A DNA stretch of 64,000 nucleotides from Phoronis australis (taxonomy: Eukaryota; Phoronida; Phoronidae), in assembly GCA_002633005.1 (NCBI GenBank), contig NMRA01000205.1:357273-421272 (forward strand), in the 5' to 3' direction. Of this stretch, positions 38,501 to 46,265 are shown piece by piece. Every line of letters begins with the position of its first letter. Position 1 is the first letter of the stretch. The translations under genes and the position numbers were made by a program. Below the pieces are notes generated by a model that was not told the DNA's origin, ran no database searches, and saw nothing but the letters and a program-made list of their open reading frames with translations.

Positions 38501-41500
38501 ATGTCTGAAAGATTATGAGCAATTGTTGAACGAAAGAGAGCTGACGAACCGTCCAATCCTAAATGTCAGAATGTACTTAAACAGTAGTGTAAGATATTGG
38601 CTTTAGCAGTCATTCGCCCACTGAACTTGTTTCTTCGTCTTACCATCCGTACGTTAGGGAAAACACATGGTAAATTTCCCAACTAGGATCCTGTTAGTTT
38701 TAACATTCCTTAAGAGATAGGGCCGAGGACATAAAAATATCACCACTAGGGTCACCATAATAGCCAAGCCCGTCCGAAAATCAACGTCACACGTGGCCTT
38801 CTCATCAGTAACACATAATAAATATCAATTTTGATAATGAACCTTTTGTTAATTTGGCCGAAAGAGAGACGGACACCAACAGAAGACCGAAAACAATACG
38901 ATTGGTCACTATGCGTCGCAGAATACGTTGAATCTGTGATAGAAATCACTAGGCACTATTTTCCCTCAGAAACCTGTTCGTTTAATATTTCATGAAAGTC
39001 CCGCGCCAAGACAGATGCAAACGCAAACATTGTCACTAAGGGGCACACCAGTAACCGTATCCCGGGTCCTAAATACCTCATCAACTGGGTTAGTGGGAGG
39101 TTCAGCACCGGACGTGGGACTCCAGACTCCCAGACAGCAATACGCACCCACAAATAAATATGTGCGCGCGCGTGCGTGCATGCGCGTGTTTGTATGGGCG
39201 CATAAAACTCCTGGTGATAAAGAATAGTTAAATTCCCCGTCGTATAATGGTCCTAAAACTGTACACCAGCCAGAATCAACTGGTTTAACTTCGCCGCTGG
39301 CAACGGAGGCTCTTTCTTTAATGGCTCCAGACCAAATACCTCTCATTGTCTTTTAGTGAAGGGGTTGCACAAGTCGTTCGAACGCCGAAGTTTGGAATTT
39401 CAAAACTACCGGATGCGTTCATGACAGCAGTTGAATGCAGGGGCAACGAGTTAAGTTTGGACGACTGCCCGCATGACGATTCGAATAAACACCGTTGCCA
39501 TTACTCTGCATCAGTTATCTGCCAGGGCCTCAAATGTAGGTTTGTACGCATTTAATATTTCACAAACGACGAAGATAATGCCGCCTTTAAAATATTGTTC
39601 GCATCCCCTCCCTCTCCCGACCAAGTTAACTTATTTTTAACATGTCGTGTTTAAGGTGCACTCATTCTGTAGCTCCAGTTTACAAATGTTGTGTATTACT
39701 GAAAACTGCCCGGCATCAAATAACATATTTCGAGTAGCGCACAAATTTTACGACCGGCAACGGGAAGGAAACAAAAAGTTTTGAATTTCCTTCAGTTTAA
39801 GCGACTATCCCGCCGTTCAAGAAGCGAACTTTTAAGTTTGAAGCACTTACCGCTATAACATTGGTCTCAACTTGTTCCTTAAATACTCAGATCAGAAGTG
39901 ACTGGGTTTGCCACCTCATTATTCCTGTAGAGCATAAAATGACACGACCATGACAAGCCAACTTGTAGACTGAGACCAGTTTCGAAACGGTATGCGGTCT
40001 AAATCAAAAGTTGGATTAAAAGATGGAAAGCGGTACAACTAGGTCACTAAAGTCTTTTACACAATGCTCTATTATTCTCATCGACTTTCAAAAGTCTGCC
40101 GGGAACAAGTTTTGAAAGCACCTTTCAAGTTACCAAATTCAATGACTGGGTATAAGCACAAGTAACGCTAATGACTACCTAGGAAGACCGAGCAAACGAA
40201 CCAGAGCATCCATTTTGCGACATCATGTGTGAAAAGGTTCGGATGATTCAGTAGCAAGAGACAGGAATAACTTTGAATATTAACAGCAAAAAAAAGAGTT
40301 CAGTGCCAATACTAAATTGATCAGTTATTCTTTCCAGCCGATTCACTCGACGACGTCGAGGTAAGCGTGCTGACTGAAACCTCTACGATACCTTGCGCCT
40401 CACACGAAGGGCCAAACTCCATAGAGTTGCAATTAACATGCGAAAATCCAACGAAAGGTGAAGCGGTGCGCATATCGCCCACAAAGGCAGACAAGCGCTT
40501 GATCATCTGCGAGGTAGAAGTAAACGTGGGTGAGCCACAAATCTGCATTCATCTTTGACATTGAGTAAATTACAAGCATGTTTAAATCGGCTGTCCTCTT
40601 CAATACGACAAGCACTCGCGTAGTGGTATAGGGAAATAAATTGATACAACTGCTGCTCATGTAAATCGCTCGTGCATATTACGTTTACTGGCACACAGAC
40701 AATAAGGATAAAGGTGAATGCTCGATTACGCTACATGTTTATTTGCAATCAAGATCTGGCTTGTGGACCATCTTCCCCAGTTAACTGGAAAGTGCCAAAT
40801 TCTCCACATGAAGGATGATGTTGCTACCGTCGAACGACTATTACCAAATGCACGAAGAGAGGCATTTTTCTGCTGTAGGAAAACAGGAAATTCCGTGCAT
40901 TGTTTCAGAGTTTCCCGTCGCTTACAGAAAACCAGCACTACAATCGTCAACCCTCAGCGCCAACGTCGCGTCAAGATCCACCGACGGTGTGCATGATGGA
41001 CCCCTTCGCCACTCGTGCTCGCAGACGATGTTCTCCCACCAACCGTGGTGGAGCGTGGATCTGCAAAGCGTCTACTACGTGAGAGGCGTCAAGATTTATT
41101 CAGGTACCATTTTCGGCTGGCTCCAGAAGCTGACAGGTCCACGATTAAAGACAATCTCTCAAAGTCATGTTCTAGTTAACCGATTTGTTGGTCGAATTTA
41201 AGACACGTCCATAAATTCGTATGATGAATAGTTCTTCTGTTAAAAACAAGTGATGACATTCAAACTATTTTTGACCACATTGGATGTATTTAACAATAAA
41301 GTTCATTGACCTAAAAACGCCATTTACAGTGGTGCACCTAAAAGCAGACGGAATTCAAATAGATGTCATAGAAAGCCAATAGTAAACATGAGCCATTTCA
41401 TGAAAATAACCTCTGTAGAAACTGTAGATTTAGAAATGAGAGGGAGAGGTATGTCACAATTCACACGTTCTAGACGTGACCGAAGCTTTAAAGCCGACAT

Positions 41501-44500
41501 GTGACACACAATTCTGTTTCCGCTTTACACGGTTTCTCAGTGGCGGAAGCATTCACTTCCACTGGGCTGATCTAGGCACAGCTGTATTATAATTTCTTGC
41601 AACTCATCTACGAGAAATTGCCTTACGTCATTAAAAAGGGCTTATATAATACCCACTCAGTAATTATCATTTCAGGATTTAAAATGGACAATTTTAAGGT
41701 CAGTGTTTCGGGAAGACGTTGTTTCCGCTACATCGGTACTGAAATTCCTTCCTACTTCTCGAGAGATTGCAACTCTCCAAGAAAAGGGCAACTGGTGACT
41801 ATTCAGATACAAAGTACACGGAAGCACAGTCTTCGCATATGCGAGGTGGACGTCATTACAATCACCGGTTGGTAATCAACAACTTTTCCGGATAAAAGCA
41901 ACGCCTGGGTGACAATTTATACTTCCTTTTCAAGCCAATATTGTCTTGTTCTTTCCCAGAATCTTCTCCACGATATCGTCAGATTCCAGAGATGGAAACG
42001 ATCACCAAATGTCCCCAAAGTCCGAAAGTAATTGTCTTAAGTTGGAGGATGTAAACCTTGACACGCTTCGTCTACTAACAGCAGTCTCCGCTTTTAAATT
42101 AGTAGGAAATACTAAAAAAGAATAGTTTCCATTTCTTTCGCGATATAATGAAGTCTCGCCCTGAGTTTTCCATTCCACAATGATCCGTAGCGTTTTCATC
42201 AGAAGTGATATTTAAAATTCTGAAACGGTTTTCACGTCCACTTTAAATACTTCAGTTGCTGAAGCATTTGCATGAATCACTCTGAAGTTCATTTTCAAAA
42301 AGGCAGCGCAAAAGCAACCATGGAGCCTTTCACACACACCAACTTGGGCAGTGACGCACGAATTACGTGTACAGCAAACGTGAATGATAAGGAAGGTATA
42401 CAAACAGTAAAAATCTCGAAAGATGGCAAAGCCGTAATGGTCCGCGACTCCTCCGGCCACAGGAACATCTTTGGTAACAAGAGGCTGAAGGCGTATGGTA
42501 TCGGATTGACGGAAACCCTTGTGCTGAAGGAGGTCACCAGAATCGACGACGGCACGGAGTATTCGTGCAGAGTTACGTCGACACTCGGCATCGAAGCTTG
42601 GAGCTCCACCATAATTATAGTGAATGGTAAGTGAAGCCGCAAGTCGTAGTGGTTCCTATAACTGTTGTCTTAGAGTGGAGAAACGAACTATGCCAATACA
42701 CTTCTCTTCAAATATTTTGCATCGAAGCACCAAGCCAAGCAATTCTGCCATAACTGAGTTGCCGTCATTCCAAGACTGGACCTTCGTTTATGTTGGTCAC
42801 AATTTTCAGACATGTTCAGGGGTATTAAACGAGAAGTGGCCGAGATGCCTCCCATAACATTCGGCTATTTAGGCGAAGACACGCTGGTCAATTGCACCGT
42901 CAAATTAGAGACCTCACGCAATGAGCGATTGGCACAGATACAGTACAGTCGCGAGGGAAAAACCGTCGTCAACTACAGTGCCGCTGACGTGTTGTTACCG
43001 GGATACGATGACAGATACGACATAAAACACCACGGCACGGTGTATTCCCTTGTTGTTAAGAACACCGCTACCAGCGAACAAGGCGTCAGGTTTTCTTGTC
43101 GGGTAGCTACCAGTATTGGTTATGGAGGAGCAGAAACTACGTTTTCTATCGGTGGTAAGCACAAGTTAATCTTTCTCATCAAACTCAAAACAGGCACGCA
43201 GGAGGTCGTAATCGTTAAGACAAAAAGCACCTGAGATCTATGGAGGAATGTTCAAGCCGGCTACATGGGGCAGATCCCTTCTGTGGGTAAATTGCGCGTT
43301 TGCTATTTTTTTCAGAACTTCCCAAAATGCCAAAACTCAGCATAAACCCAGTAGCACACGTCCGCTATCTTACACTAGGCACGTTGGTTATCGTGGAGTG
43401 CGAAGCCTCCGTAGGTCTACCTCGGAGCCAAAACACGTCCGTGACGATCGTGGTAATGAAATCCTCTGCAGCAGAACAAATTCTTGTTGGTCCTGAACAC
43501 AGCCGCCTCGTGGACGATAAGACGTCGACATTTAACAATACGATCGACTTCAATGTAGATTACAGTTACAACGGCGCCATATTTAGGTAACTTAGAAAAT
43601 TTAAAGTCCGAATCTCAGAATGAACAAAAACACTTTTCCGTGAAAAGCCATATTTGGCTTACTTGCTAAGTGGTTGATATAAACACCTTTATTCGTGTAG
43701 GCCTTCTTCGGTATTTGTTTTAGGTGTATTGCAAGCAACGCTGCATCGCCGCCCAGGGTCACTATCGCAAACACTATTCGTTACGAGATTACAGGTACGC
43801 CTATACAAATCCCACGCTTGCATTTTTAGACTATTACAGTTTAGAGAACACGACAATCGTAACCGATTTATAAATTCATAGTTGCAGCTCAGGTATTTTT
43901 ATGGCCTCAGATATCCTCGGTTAGGACTGAAAAGCACCGAGGAATTCCAAATGATTTTGAAAAAAGTGGTAAACCCAAAATGGTCTCGTTTCAGTGTTGA
44001 AAATAACAGACCCAAGGCGTAAGTAGACACTGGTGTTTCAAAAATAACTATTTAATTAAAAATTACATTTAAATCAATTCGTTTTATTTGATTTGAGCAG
44101 AATAAAAACGGTGAAACTTCCAGTATATTATGAATAAAACATGGCGTATGTCGTTTTAGATTGTTTCAAATCTGCCACCGGGTGCAAAAATGGTGCCTGG
44201 TGCACCATGGAGACAGGTTTGTGCTCGTGCCTCCAAGGTTACCAGGGAAAGTCGTGTACGGAGGACATAGACGAGTGTAAACTGGTGCCATACCCATGCC
44301 ATGTGAACGCCACATGTCATAACGCTATTGGGTCATTCAAATGTCGATGTAAGAAAGGTCAGGTTGGCAACGGACAGTTTTGCAGAGGTAAATAATTTTG
44401 TTTTATAGCGACTTCTTGGTCAATATTTTCTAAAAAAGTTACACTCTTGCCCAGTCATCCAGAGGGGGCGACGTGACAGAGTGTAAGCCTATCAATTTCA

Positions 44501-46265
44501 GTTTATAGGTATTGTAAATGCCATCAGTAATAAAACTTGGAGAAAGGGGAATAAATGTATTAAAAAATCTTCAAGCGATTTTTGATTATATTTACTCCAA
44601 CGGATGAAAAAGAACAGCGCCCGCAATATTTTAATGTCAGAGTTAAGCTCTCAAATAGGGAGAGACAAAAATATCATTTCGCTTTACTAGTAATGCCGCT
44701 GTTTTGTTTTGTTTTTCTCCAGAGGAGAACATCAAGGACAAACTGAAGTGGCTTATTCCTCTCGTGTTACTAAATATCTTCTTCATCCCTTTCATCATCG
44801 GCACCTTCGTCTTCTTGAGAAGGAAAATCAGGTATGCGACTTCCGTCTAAAAGTCCCCCTCCCAGCGTCCTCAGCAATCACGCGTGTGATATTTTCAACC
44901 ATCGCTGAAACGTTGTAACAGTGAACAGCTGTTCACTGCAACACATATTAGTTATAACATCCTCAGCCTCAGAACCCCTGTCATTTGGCGTATTAGCTGG
45001 TGAGTCTGTGCTTCCTGTTGGAGCACCGCCTGGTATGGAGTCTGACTTGAAACCACAACAAACCACACACAAGGGTCTGTTTGTTGTGGTTTTCAGTTGC
45101 AATGATTGAAGCAGTGGCGGAACTAGGATACCATAAGGGGGGGCCCAACATGTTGGCTCGGGGAATTGGGCAAAGCGCGATTGTATGTACAGCTCAGGCA
45201 AGAGCGGGAGCCGAGTATGTGAACCTTCTGTTCGAAGAATCTACCAGTGGACTAAAAAAACGGGATCGCCGCGATCTGGGAGCACCCCTTCTTCCCGTCC
45301 TAGTTGTTTACTCAATATTTCCTCACGCTTCACGCTGTTGCTGTTCCATTTTTGCTTGCGGCAGCCAAGGAGGGGGGGGGGAGCAGGCCTATGAATCCGC
45401 CTATGTGAAGATTGCATATAGCTTGTTTGCAGAATGGGAAAACCAACAAAACCCTTTCAAGTTTCAAGGCTTCTGTCCCACTTTCACTGTTCATAACATT
45501 TAGTGAATATGATAAACTTCCAACAAAGTTCAAAGCCTCTATAAGCTGGCCTTCCGCCACAAAAACAACGGATTTACAGCACTTACCATTACGGTCTCAA
45601 CTTTTCCTTAAAACGAACCCGATTTTGATGATTCAAGCCAATCCTCATTCGGTCTAATGCATCATAGGTGTCAATCTTGATAGATAAAAGCAGGACTAAA
45701 CTAAAAACTCATACTCCCAATGCCACAGATTGGATGTTAAAGTGCTTGCTGGATAGCGGTCCTTCCCTACAGTTGACGATTTTAATCTTGCTTTTTTCTC
45801 ACCTTATTTCTTTTGTATTATGCTAACTTAATGTTTGGAGAGGTATCACAGATAACGTCTGGCATCTGGGCAAGCGAAAGATCCAACTGTTCCCAAGTCT
45901 AGAAAAAAGGGTTTCCCTAATTAGACGTCCTTAGAATTTCAAGACGTAAAAGAGCAGCTGAAGAGCTTCCATCTTGCTATTGCGATTTGTTTTGGGCGCT
46001 TCCTTATTTTACCTAGACTACTAAGTGTTGTCTAACTCACTTTTTATAATCCATTTTCAGAGCAAAAGCGAAGAAAAATACAACTGGAACCAAGACGATA
46101 AACCGAGATTATCGTTATTCAATATTGACAGCATATAGACGCCCTGATCCGAATGCAAAGATTTTGCCAGATGCTGACACATTAGGCAGGTCGGAGGAGT
46201 GTAATAATGAGCAGAACAAAGATAAGGACGATGACGATGACGATTATGATGACGATGATAACTGA
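23411..46265 (+). CDS. Mosaic type I receptor gene: kringle-FTP-SRCR-Ig-EGF-TM (whole-gene model)
   Basis: Joined exons: 23411-23513, 24273-24596, 29320-29604, 31593-31889, 35194-35364, 35737-35946, 36085-~36258, 36576-36729, 39357-39535, 40338-40529, 40909-41103, 41676-41867, 42303-42626, 42810-43154, 43316-43586, 43724-43794, 44160-44387, 44723-44831 and 46061-46265. This gives about 1,340 residues from signal peptide to stop. Every junction listed is phase-compatible, and all domain borders are phase 1, the class typical of shuffled extracellular modules. The product should sit in the plasma membrane with a sugar- or protein-binding ectodomain. Adhesion or pathogen recognition is plausible but is inference. 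The weak point is the 36085-36575 interval, where the second FTP domain is incomplete. I recall no named protein with this order. Neurotrypsin (kringle plus SRCR plus protease) and ROR (Ig, Frizzled, kringle, kinase) share single modules only. Confidence 0.72.
24273..24596 (+). CDS. Receptor exon 2: kringle 1
   Basis: A complete kringle lies between a GACTTTGTAG acceptor and a TATG/GTACAA donor, phase 1-1. It begins VPDVDCLRDFAGSTYKGT. The six canonical cysteines fall in DC, DRCWRW, GLCRNP, GPWCF, NYC and DIC. CRNPNNDPNGPWCF is the family core. Kringles bind proteins, lysine-rich ligands or phospholipid. Upstream residues match the start of kringle 3 (VPDISCLRDD), so these two are recent relatives. 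Confidence 0.88.
25185..28157 (-). mobile_element. ~3-kb terminal-inverted-repeat element in the kringle 1/2 intron
   Basis: AAAAAGTTCCCAC near 25198, continuing through TTGCACATTTTT, recurs inverted near 28110-28150 (AAAAAGTTCCCACGTCTACA, then CTTGCACATTTTTT). The arms are about 45 bp. The interior carries broken minus-strand coding sequence (25816-26474), and a start-like ATGGCTGCTCCCATGGAG at 27988. That is the layout expected of a DNA transposon read from right to left. The exact ends and target-site duplication are not resolved. Confidence 0.5.
25816..26474 (-). pseudogene. Decayed cysteine-rich (CXC-like) gene fragments inside the TIR element
   Basis: The C-terminal piece, 26085-25816, reads WLLGGGALQLICMAMTASPL, then a cysteine-rich core with KCKKNMCAG, LCCNAGSNCTEMCSCDNC. 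This resembles the CXC-like tail of a multicopy uncharacterised family I remember from marine invertebrates: a Trp-Gly-Leu stretch, then CxCKKxxC, CSC and CTxxCxC. The piece at 26474-26283, with LLAHGDVICLSKIKQDFEAV, may be an upstream part. Stops separate the pieces, so the gene is broken. No catalytic motif is visible, and the family assignment is from memory. Confidence 0.42.
29320..29604 (+). CDS. Receptor exon 3: kringle 2
   Basis: The acceptor is TTTCTTCTTGCAG and the donor CAAG/GTAAAT, phase 1-1. The domain reads DMTCLGDERGFNFNGRR, RECVAW, GLCRNPDLRREGPWCF, TENC and PYC, which gives all six kringle cysteines. Its divergence from kringles 1 and 3 is larger than theirs from each other. 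The shadow reading on the opposite strand has no domain. Confidence 0.9.
30270..30620 (+). repeat. Dispersed repeat, copy 2 (partner near 3430-3660)
   Basis: It carries the same ordered blocks as the partner copy: a G/C-run, GGCGAAGTGGGCAAAAATCC, AAAAAGTCCGAGAAAAATGA, GAAAGGTCCACAACGTCAAG and AATTCGAGCCCCC. The frame across it shows no protein family. Confidence 0.5.
31593..31889 (+). CDS. Receptor exon 4: kringle 3, with two extra cysteines
   Basis: The acceptor TTTCAATTTCAG and donor TTCG/GTAACT give phase 1-1. The exon begins VPDISCLRDDRGFGYRGSHG. The six expected cysteines lie in SC, EQC, KACRNPDN, SPWCF, EYC and HLC. Two more, in WKTC and TREC, are not standard in kringles and could form a fourth disulfide. 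The spacing between WCF and the last cysteines is compressed (TTRECKKEYCKNRIHLC). Confidence 0.86.
32674..32709. repeat. Trinucleotide microsatellite, GAC/GAT
   Basis: Runs of GAC then GAT triplets, preceded by a TTC-rich pyrimidine stretch from about 32635. It is non-coding in this position. Confidence 0.9.
32984..33302 (+). pseudogene. THAP-like zinc-finger remnant
   Basis: The frame from 33018 carries FFRFPPREPEMLRKWLATAK and, later, LCEFGRHFVDSDF. These match the THAP domain pattern FxRFPxxxxxxxxWLxA followed by CxxxHFxxxDF, except that the Cys-His spacing here is four. The N-terminal zinc ligands are not in this frame. A different frame, starting at an ATG at 32984, has one cysteine (ANCEAAGKLVYRFF) and runs into the same T-rich stretch, so a slip in the run of Ts would join them. 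No splice signals fit. A decayed transposase-type (P-element or THAP9-like) or host THAP gene fragment is likely. Confidence 0.45.
34140..34329 (+). repeat. ~190-bp dispersed repeat, copy 2
   Basis: Homologous end to end with 9058-9250 and in the same orientation. A third, short match to its 3' end (AGGAGAATGCCACCC, inverted) occurs at 32811, but similarity stops after that block. Confidence 0.75.
35194..35364 (+). CDS. Receptor exon 5: FTP domain 1, first half
   Basis: A fucolectin/tachylectin-4/pentraxin-1 (FTP) type F5/8C-like lectin fold half. It reads KPSRQSSQGSSALAVDGN, then TCSQTDG, WWMVNLLYF and GLRIRV. These match the family's KPxxQSSxxxxxxAxDGN and WWxVDL blocks. The acceptor is a long pyrimidine tract ending TTCTTCTTAAG; the donor is GTGG/GTATGA. 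Phase 1-1. FTP domains typically bind fucose through Ca-dependent loops, but the ligand here is unknown. Confidence 0.82.
35737..35946 (+). CDS. Receptor exon 6: FTP domain 1, second half
   Basis: Phase 1-1, joining as a Gly codon to exon 5. It reads GNGHLAKSFDVVVSRHEKYG, QRVCLENA, FTIHCGK, QYVKIQSN and IALCEVHVITG. The final LCEVxV strand is the FTP hallmark. The donor is ACGG/GTGAGT. The acceptor (TTGTTTTTGAAAG) is acceptable. Confidence 0.83.
36085..36258 (+). CDS. Receptor exon 7: FTP domain 2, first half (3' end uncertain)
   Basis: The acceptor ACGTTACAG gives a phase-1 start. It reads NAKPAATSDPSGRASLALDG, NVYTCIDL, YWKVELL and YKVLGVKL, matching the first half of an FTP fold. One of the usual paired Trp residues is Tyr (HYWKVEL). 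The donor is ambiguous. CTTG/GTGTTA at 36258 keeps phase 1. The stronger-looking CAG/GTACCT at 36292 gives phase 2 and fits no downstream exon I can see. Confidence 0.6.
36331..36521 (+). pseudogene. Possible broken second half of FTP domain 2
   Basis: A TTGCACTCAG acceptor precedes GFTSLNLQMRILNRRF, which resembles the start of an FTP second half, but the frame stops at TGA 36423-36425. One frame over, from the ATG at 36422, the sequence reads NIIRC and later SVILDVC, loosely like the end of the domain. The break sits in an A-rich run and could be a sequencing error in a draft assembly or real decay. Confidence 0.3.
36576..36729 (+). CDS. Receptor exon 8: SRCR domain, first half
   Basis: The acceptor is TTATTTGTTACAG, phase 1. 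It reads SKLRLVGSRRGNEGLVEIYL, GRWGAVCQYMWGPEDAMVAC and HQLGY. This is the scavenger receptor cysteine-rich pattern RLVxG, VEVxxxGxWGxVC and AxVxCxQLGY. The donor CCA/GTAGGT leaves two bases of a codon; joined to the next exon it restores QLGYHEGV. Without this donor the frame hits TAG at once. Confidence 0.85.
37977..38445. repeat. Left copy of a 469-bp duplication abutting a single N
   Basis: This block repeats at 38447-38916 with only a few mismatches, for example GAAAGACTATG versus GAAAGATTATG and CTTGTGTCTTC versus CTTGTTTCTTC. The copies meet at the lone N at 38446. It is intronic, between the SRCR exons. See the findings on false duplication. Confidence 0.9.
38446..38446. other. Single-N contig join
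   Basis: One ambiguous base sits exactly at the junction of the two near-identical blocks. This is the signature of two overlapping contig ends placed side by side without merging. Confidence 0.85.
38447..38916. repeat. Right copy of the 469-bp duplication
   Basis: Near-identical to 37977-38445. The flanks continue normally on each outer side, so only one copy is expected in the real chromosome. Confidence 0.9.
39357..39535 (+). CDS. Receptor exon 9: SRCR domain, second half
   Basis: The acceptor ATTGTCTTTTAG starts in phase 2, matching exon 8. It reads EGVAQVVRTPKFGISKLP, AVECRGNELSLDDC and HRCHYSASVICQG. With exon 8 this makes six cysteines. Two exons plus six cysteines is the group A SRCR class. 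The donor AAAT/GTAGGT, the same hexamer used by exon 8, returns to phase 1. Another GT five bases on (TGTAG/GTTTGT) would give phase 2 and not fit downstream. Confidence 0.82.
39840..40020 (+). repeat. Copy of a dispersed intron repeat (GGTCTCAACTTGTTCCTTAA family)
   Basis: Ordered blocks: CTTACCGCTATAACATTGGT, CTCAACTTGTTCCTTAAATA, ATTCCTGTAGAGCATAAAAT, GACAAGCCAACTTGTAGACT and GGTCTAAATCAAA. Partial copies lie near 2323-2375, 23860-24005, 45575-45660, 50570-50640, 57560-57650 and 63300-63450. Confidence 0.5.
40338..40529 (+). CDS. Receptor exon 10: FTP second half after the SRCR domain
   Basis: The acceptor TATTCTTTCCAG and donor GTGG/GTGAGC give phase 1-1. It reads DSLDDVEVSVLTETSTIPC, IELQLTCENP, EAVRISPT and LIICEVEVNVG, a clear FTP second half ending in the CEVxV strand. 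No matching first half lies between 39536 and 40337, and that interval contains no WWxV-like motif. Its partner may be exon 7, on the far side of the SRCR domain. Confidence 0.8.
40909..41103 (+). CDS. Receptor exon 11: FTP domain 3, first half
   Basis: The acceptor is GCATTGTTTCAG; the donor TTCAG/GTACC leaves phase 1. It reads RKPALQSSTLSANVASRSTD, HSCSQT, QPWWSVDLQSVYYVRGVKIY. This is the best-preserved FTP first half in the gene, with paired Trp and the VDL strand. Confidence 0.87.
41676..41867 (+). CDS. Receptor exon 12: FTP domain 3, second half
   Basis: The acceptor is ATTATCATTTCAG, phase 1, completing a Gly codon. It reads FKMDNFKVSVSGRRCFRYIG, FSRDCNSP, LVTIQIQS and LRICEVDVITITG. 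The donor ACCG/GTTGGT keeps phase 1; the GTAATC five bases later has better consensus but gives phase 2. Confidence 0.8.
42303..42626 (+). CDS. Receptor exon 13: Ig-like domain 1
   Basis: The acceptor TTCATTTTCAAAAAG gives phase 1; the donor AATG/GTAAGT is strong. Cysteines in ARITCTAN and EYSCRVTS are about 70 residues apart. The DDGTEYSCRV segment is the classic F-strand motif, and a beta-strand-rich end (SSTIIIVNG) closes the domain. The usual core Trp on strand C is absent (VKISKDG), as in many fast-evolving Ig domains. Confidence 0.83.
42810..43154 (+). CDS. Receptor exon 14: Ig-like domain 2
   Basis: Phase 1-1, acceptor ACAATTTTCAG and donor GGTG/GTAAGC. Cysteines lie in TLVNCTVK and VRFSCRVA; the latter is followed by a glycine-rich turn (SIGYGG). 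It contains NCT and NYS N-glycosylation sequons. Strand C has the IQYSREG pattern and again no Trp, like domain 1, which suggests tandem duplication. Confidence 0.84.
43316..43586 (+). CDS. Receptor exon 15: Ig-like domain 3, main part
   Basis: The acceptor is a T-rich tract ending TTTTTTTCAG, phase 1. It carries LVIVECEAS (first cysteine) and ends NGAIFR, with the codon for R split. The donor TTTAG/GTAACT leaves phase 2. NTS and NNT sequons are present. Confidence 0.82.
43724..43794 (+). CDS. Receptor exon 16: Ig-like domain 3, last strand
   Basis: A 71-base exon. Acceptor TTTGTTTTAG, phase 2, completes IFRCIASNAASPPRVTIAN and supplies the second Ig cysteine. The donor TACAG/GTACGC returns to phase 1. 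It is too small to be seen as an open frame by itself; the exact phase fit and the CIASN motif support it. Confidence 0.8.
44160..44387 (+). CDS. Receptor exon 17: EGF domain plus calcium-binding EGF domain
   Basis: Acceptor ATGTCGTTTTAG and donor AGAG/GTAAAT, phase 1-1. EGF 1: CFKSATGCKNGAWC, GLCSCLQGYQGKSC. EGF 2 starts with the calcium-binding DIDECK, then YPCHVNATC, and HNAIGSFKCRC fits the beta-hydroxylation consensus CxNxxxxFxCxC. The last cysteine is in GQFC. An NAT sequon lies in EGF 2. Such a pair usually forms a rigid, calcium-stiffened stalk next to the membrane. Confidence 0.92.
44723..44831 (+). CDS. Receptor exon 18: transmembrane helix
   Basis: The acceptor TTTGTTTTTCTCCAG is excellent; phase 1 in, phase 2 out (AATCAG/GTATGC). 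After EENIKDKLK comes WLIPLVLLNIFFIPFIIGTF and VFL, about 23 apolar residues, then the stop-transfer RRK. The orientation is type I because the signal peptide is at the other end. Confidence 0.9.
46061..46265 (+). CDS. Receptor exon 19: cytoplasmic tail and stop
   Basis: The acceptor is ATAATCCATTTTCAG, phase 2. A basic stretch (RAKAKKNTTGTK) is followed by NRDYRYSILTAYRRPDP and a run of aspartates (DDDDDDYDDDD) ending in Asn and TGA at 46263-46265. YSIL fits YxxL/YxxΦ, usable for clathrin adaptor binding or, if phosphorylated, SH2 binding. There is no kinase, TIR or death domain. The Asp run is encoded by a GAY trinucleotide repeat and may vary in length. No AATAAA was seen close downstream. 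Confidence 0.8.

Noticed and set aside
41960-42060. Possible small exon after FTP domain 3 (good TTCTTTCCCAG acceptor, phase 1, reading SSPRYRQIPEMETITKC)
   Set aside because: No donor in a compatible phase before the stop; exon 12 joins exon 13 cleanly without it.
42295-42642. 115-codon antisense frame over Ig domain 1
   Set aside because: Shadow of the Ig exon; the sense frame has the cysteines and splice sites.
45110-45400. Candidate transposon in the last receptor intron (GTGGCGGAACTAGG ... AATCCGCCTATG)
   Set aside because: The ends hint at a GGCGGATTC-type foldback, but the inverted match is too short to be sure.
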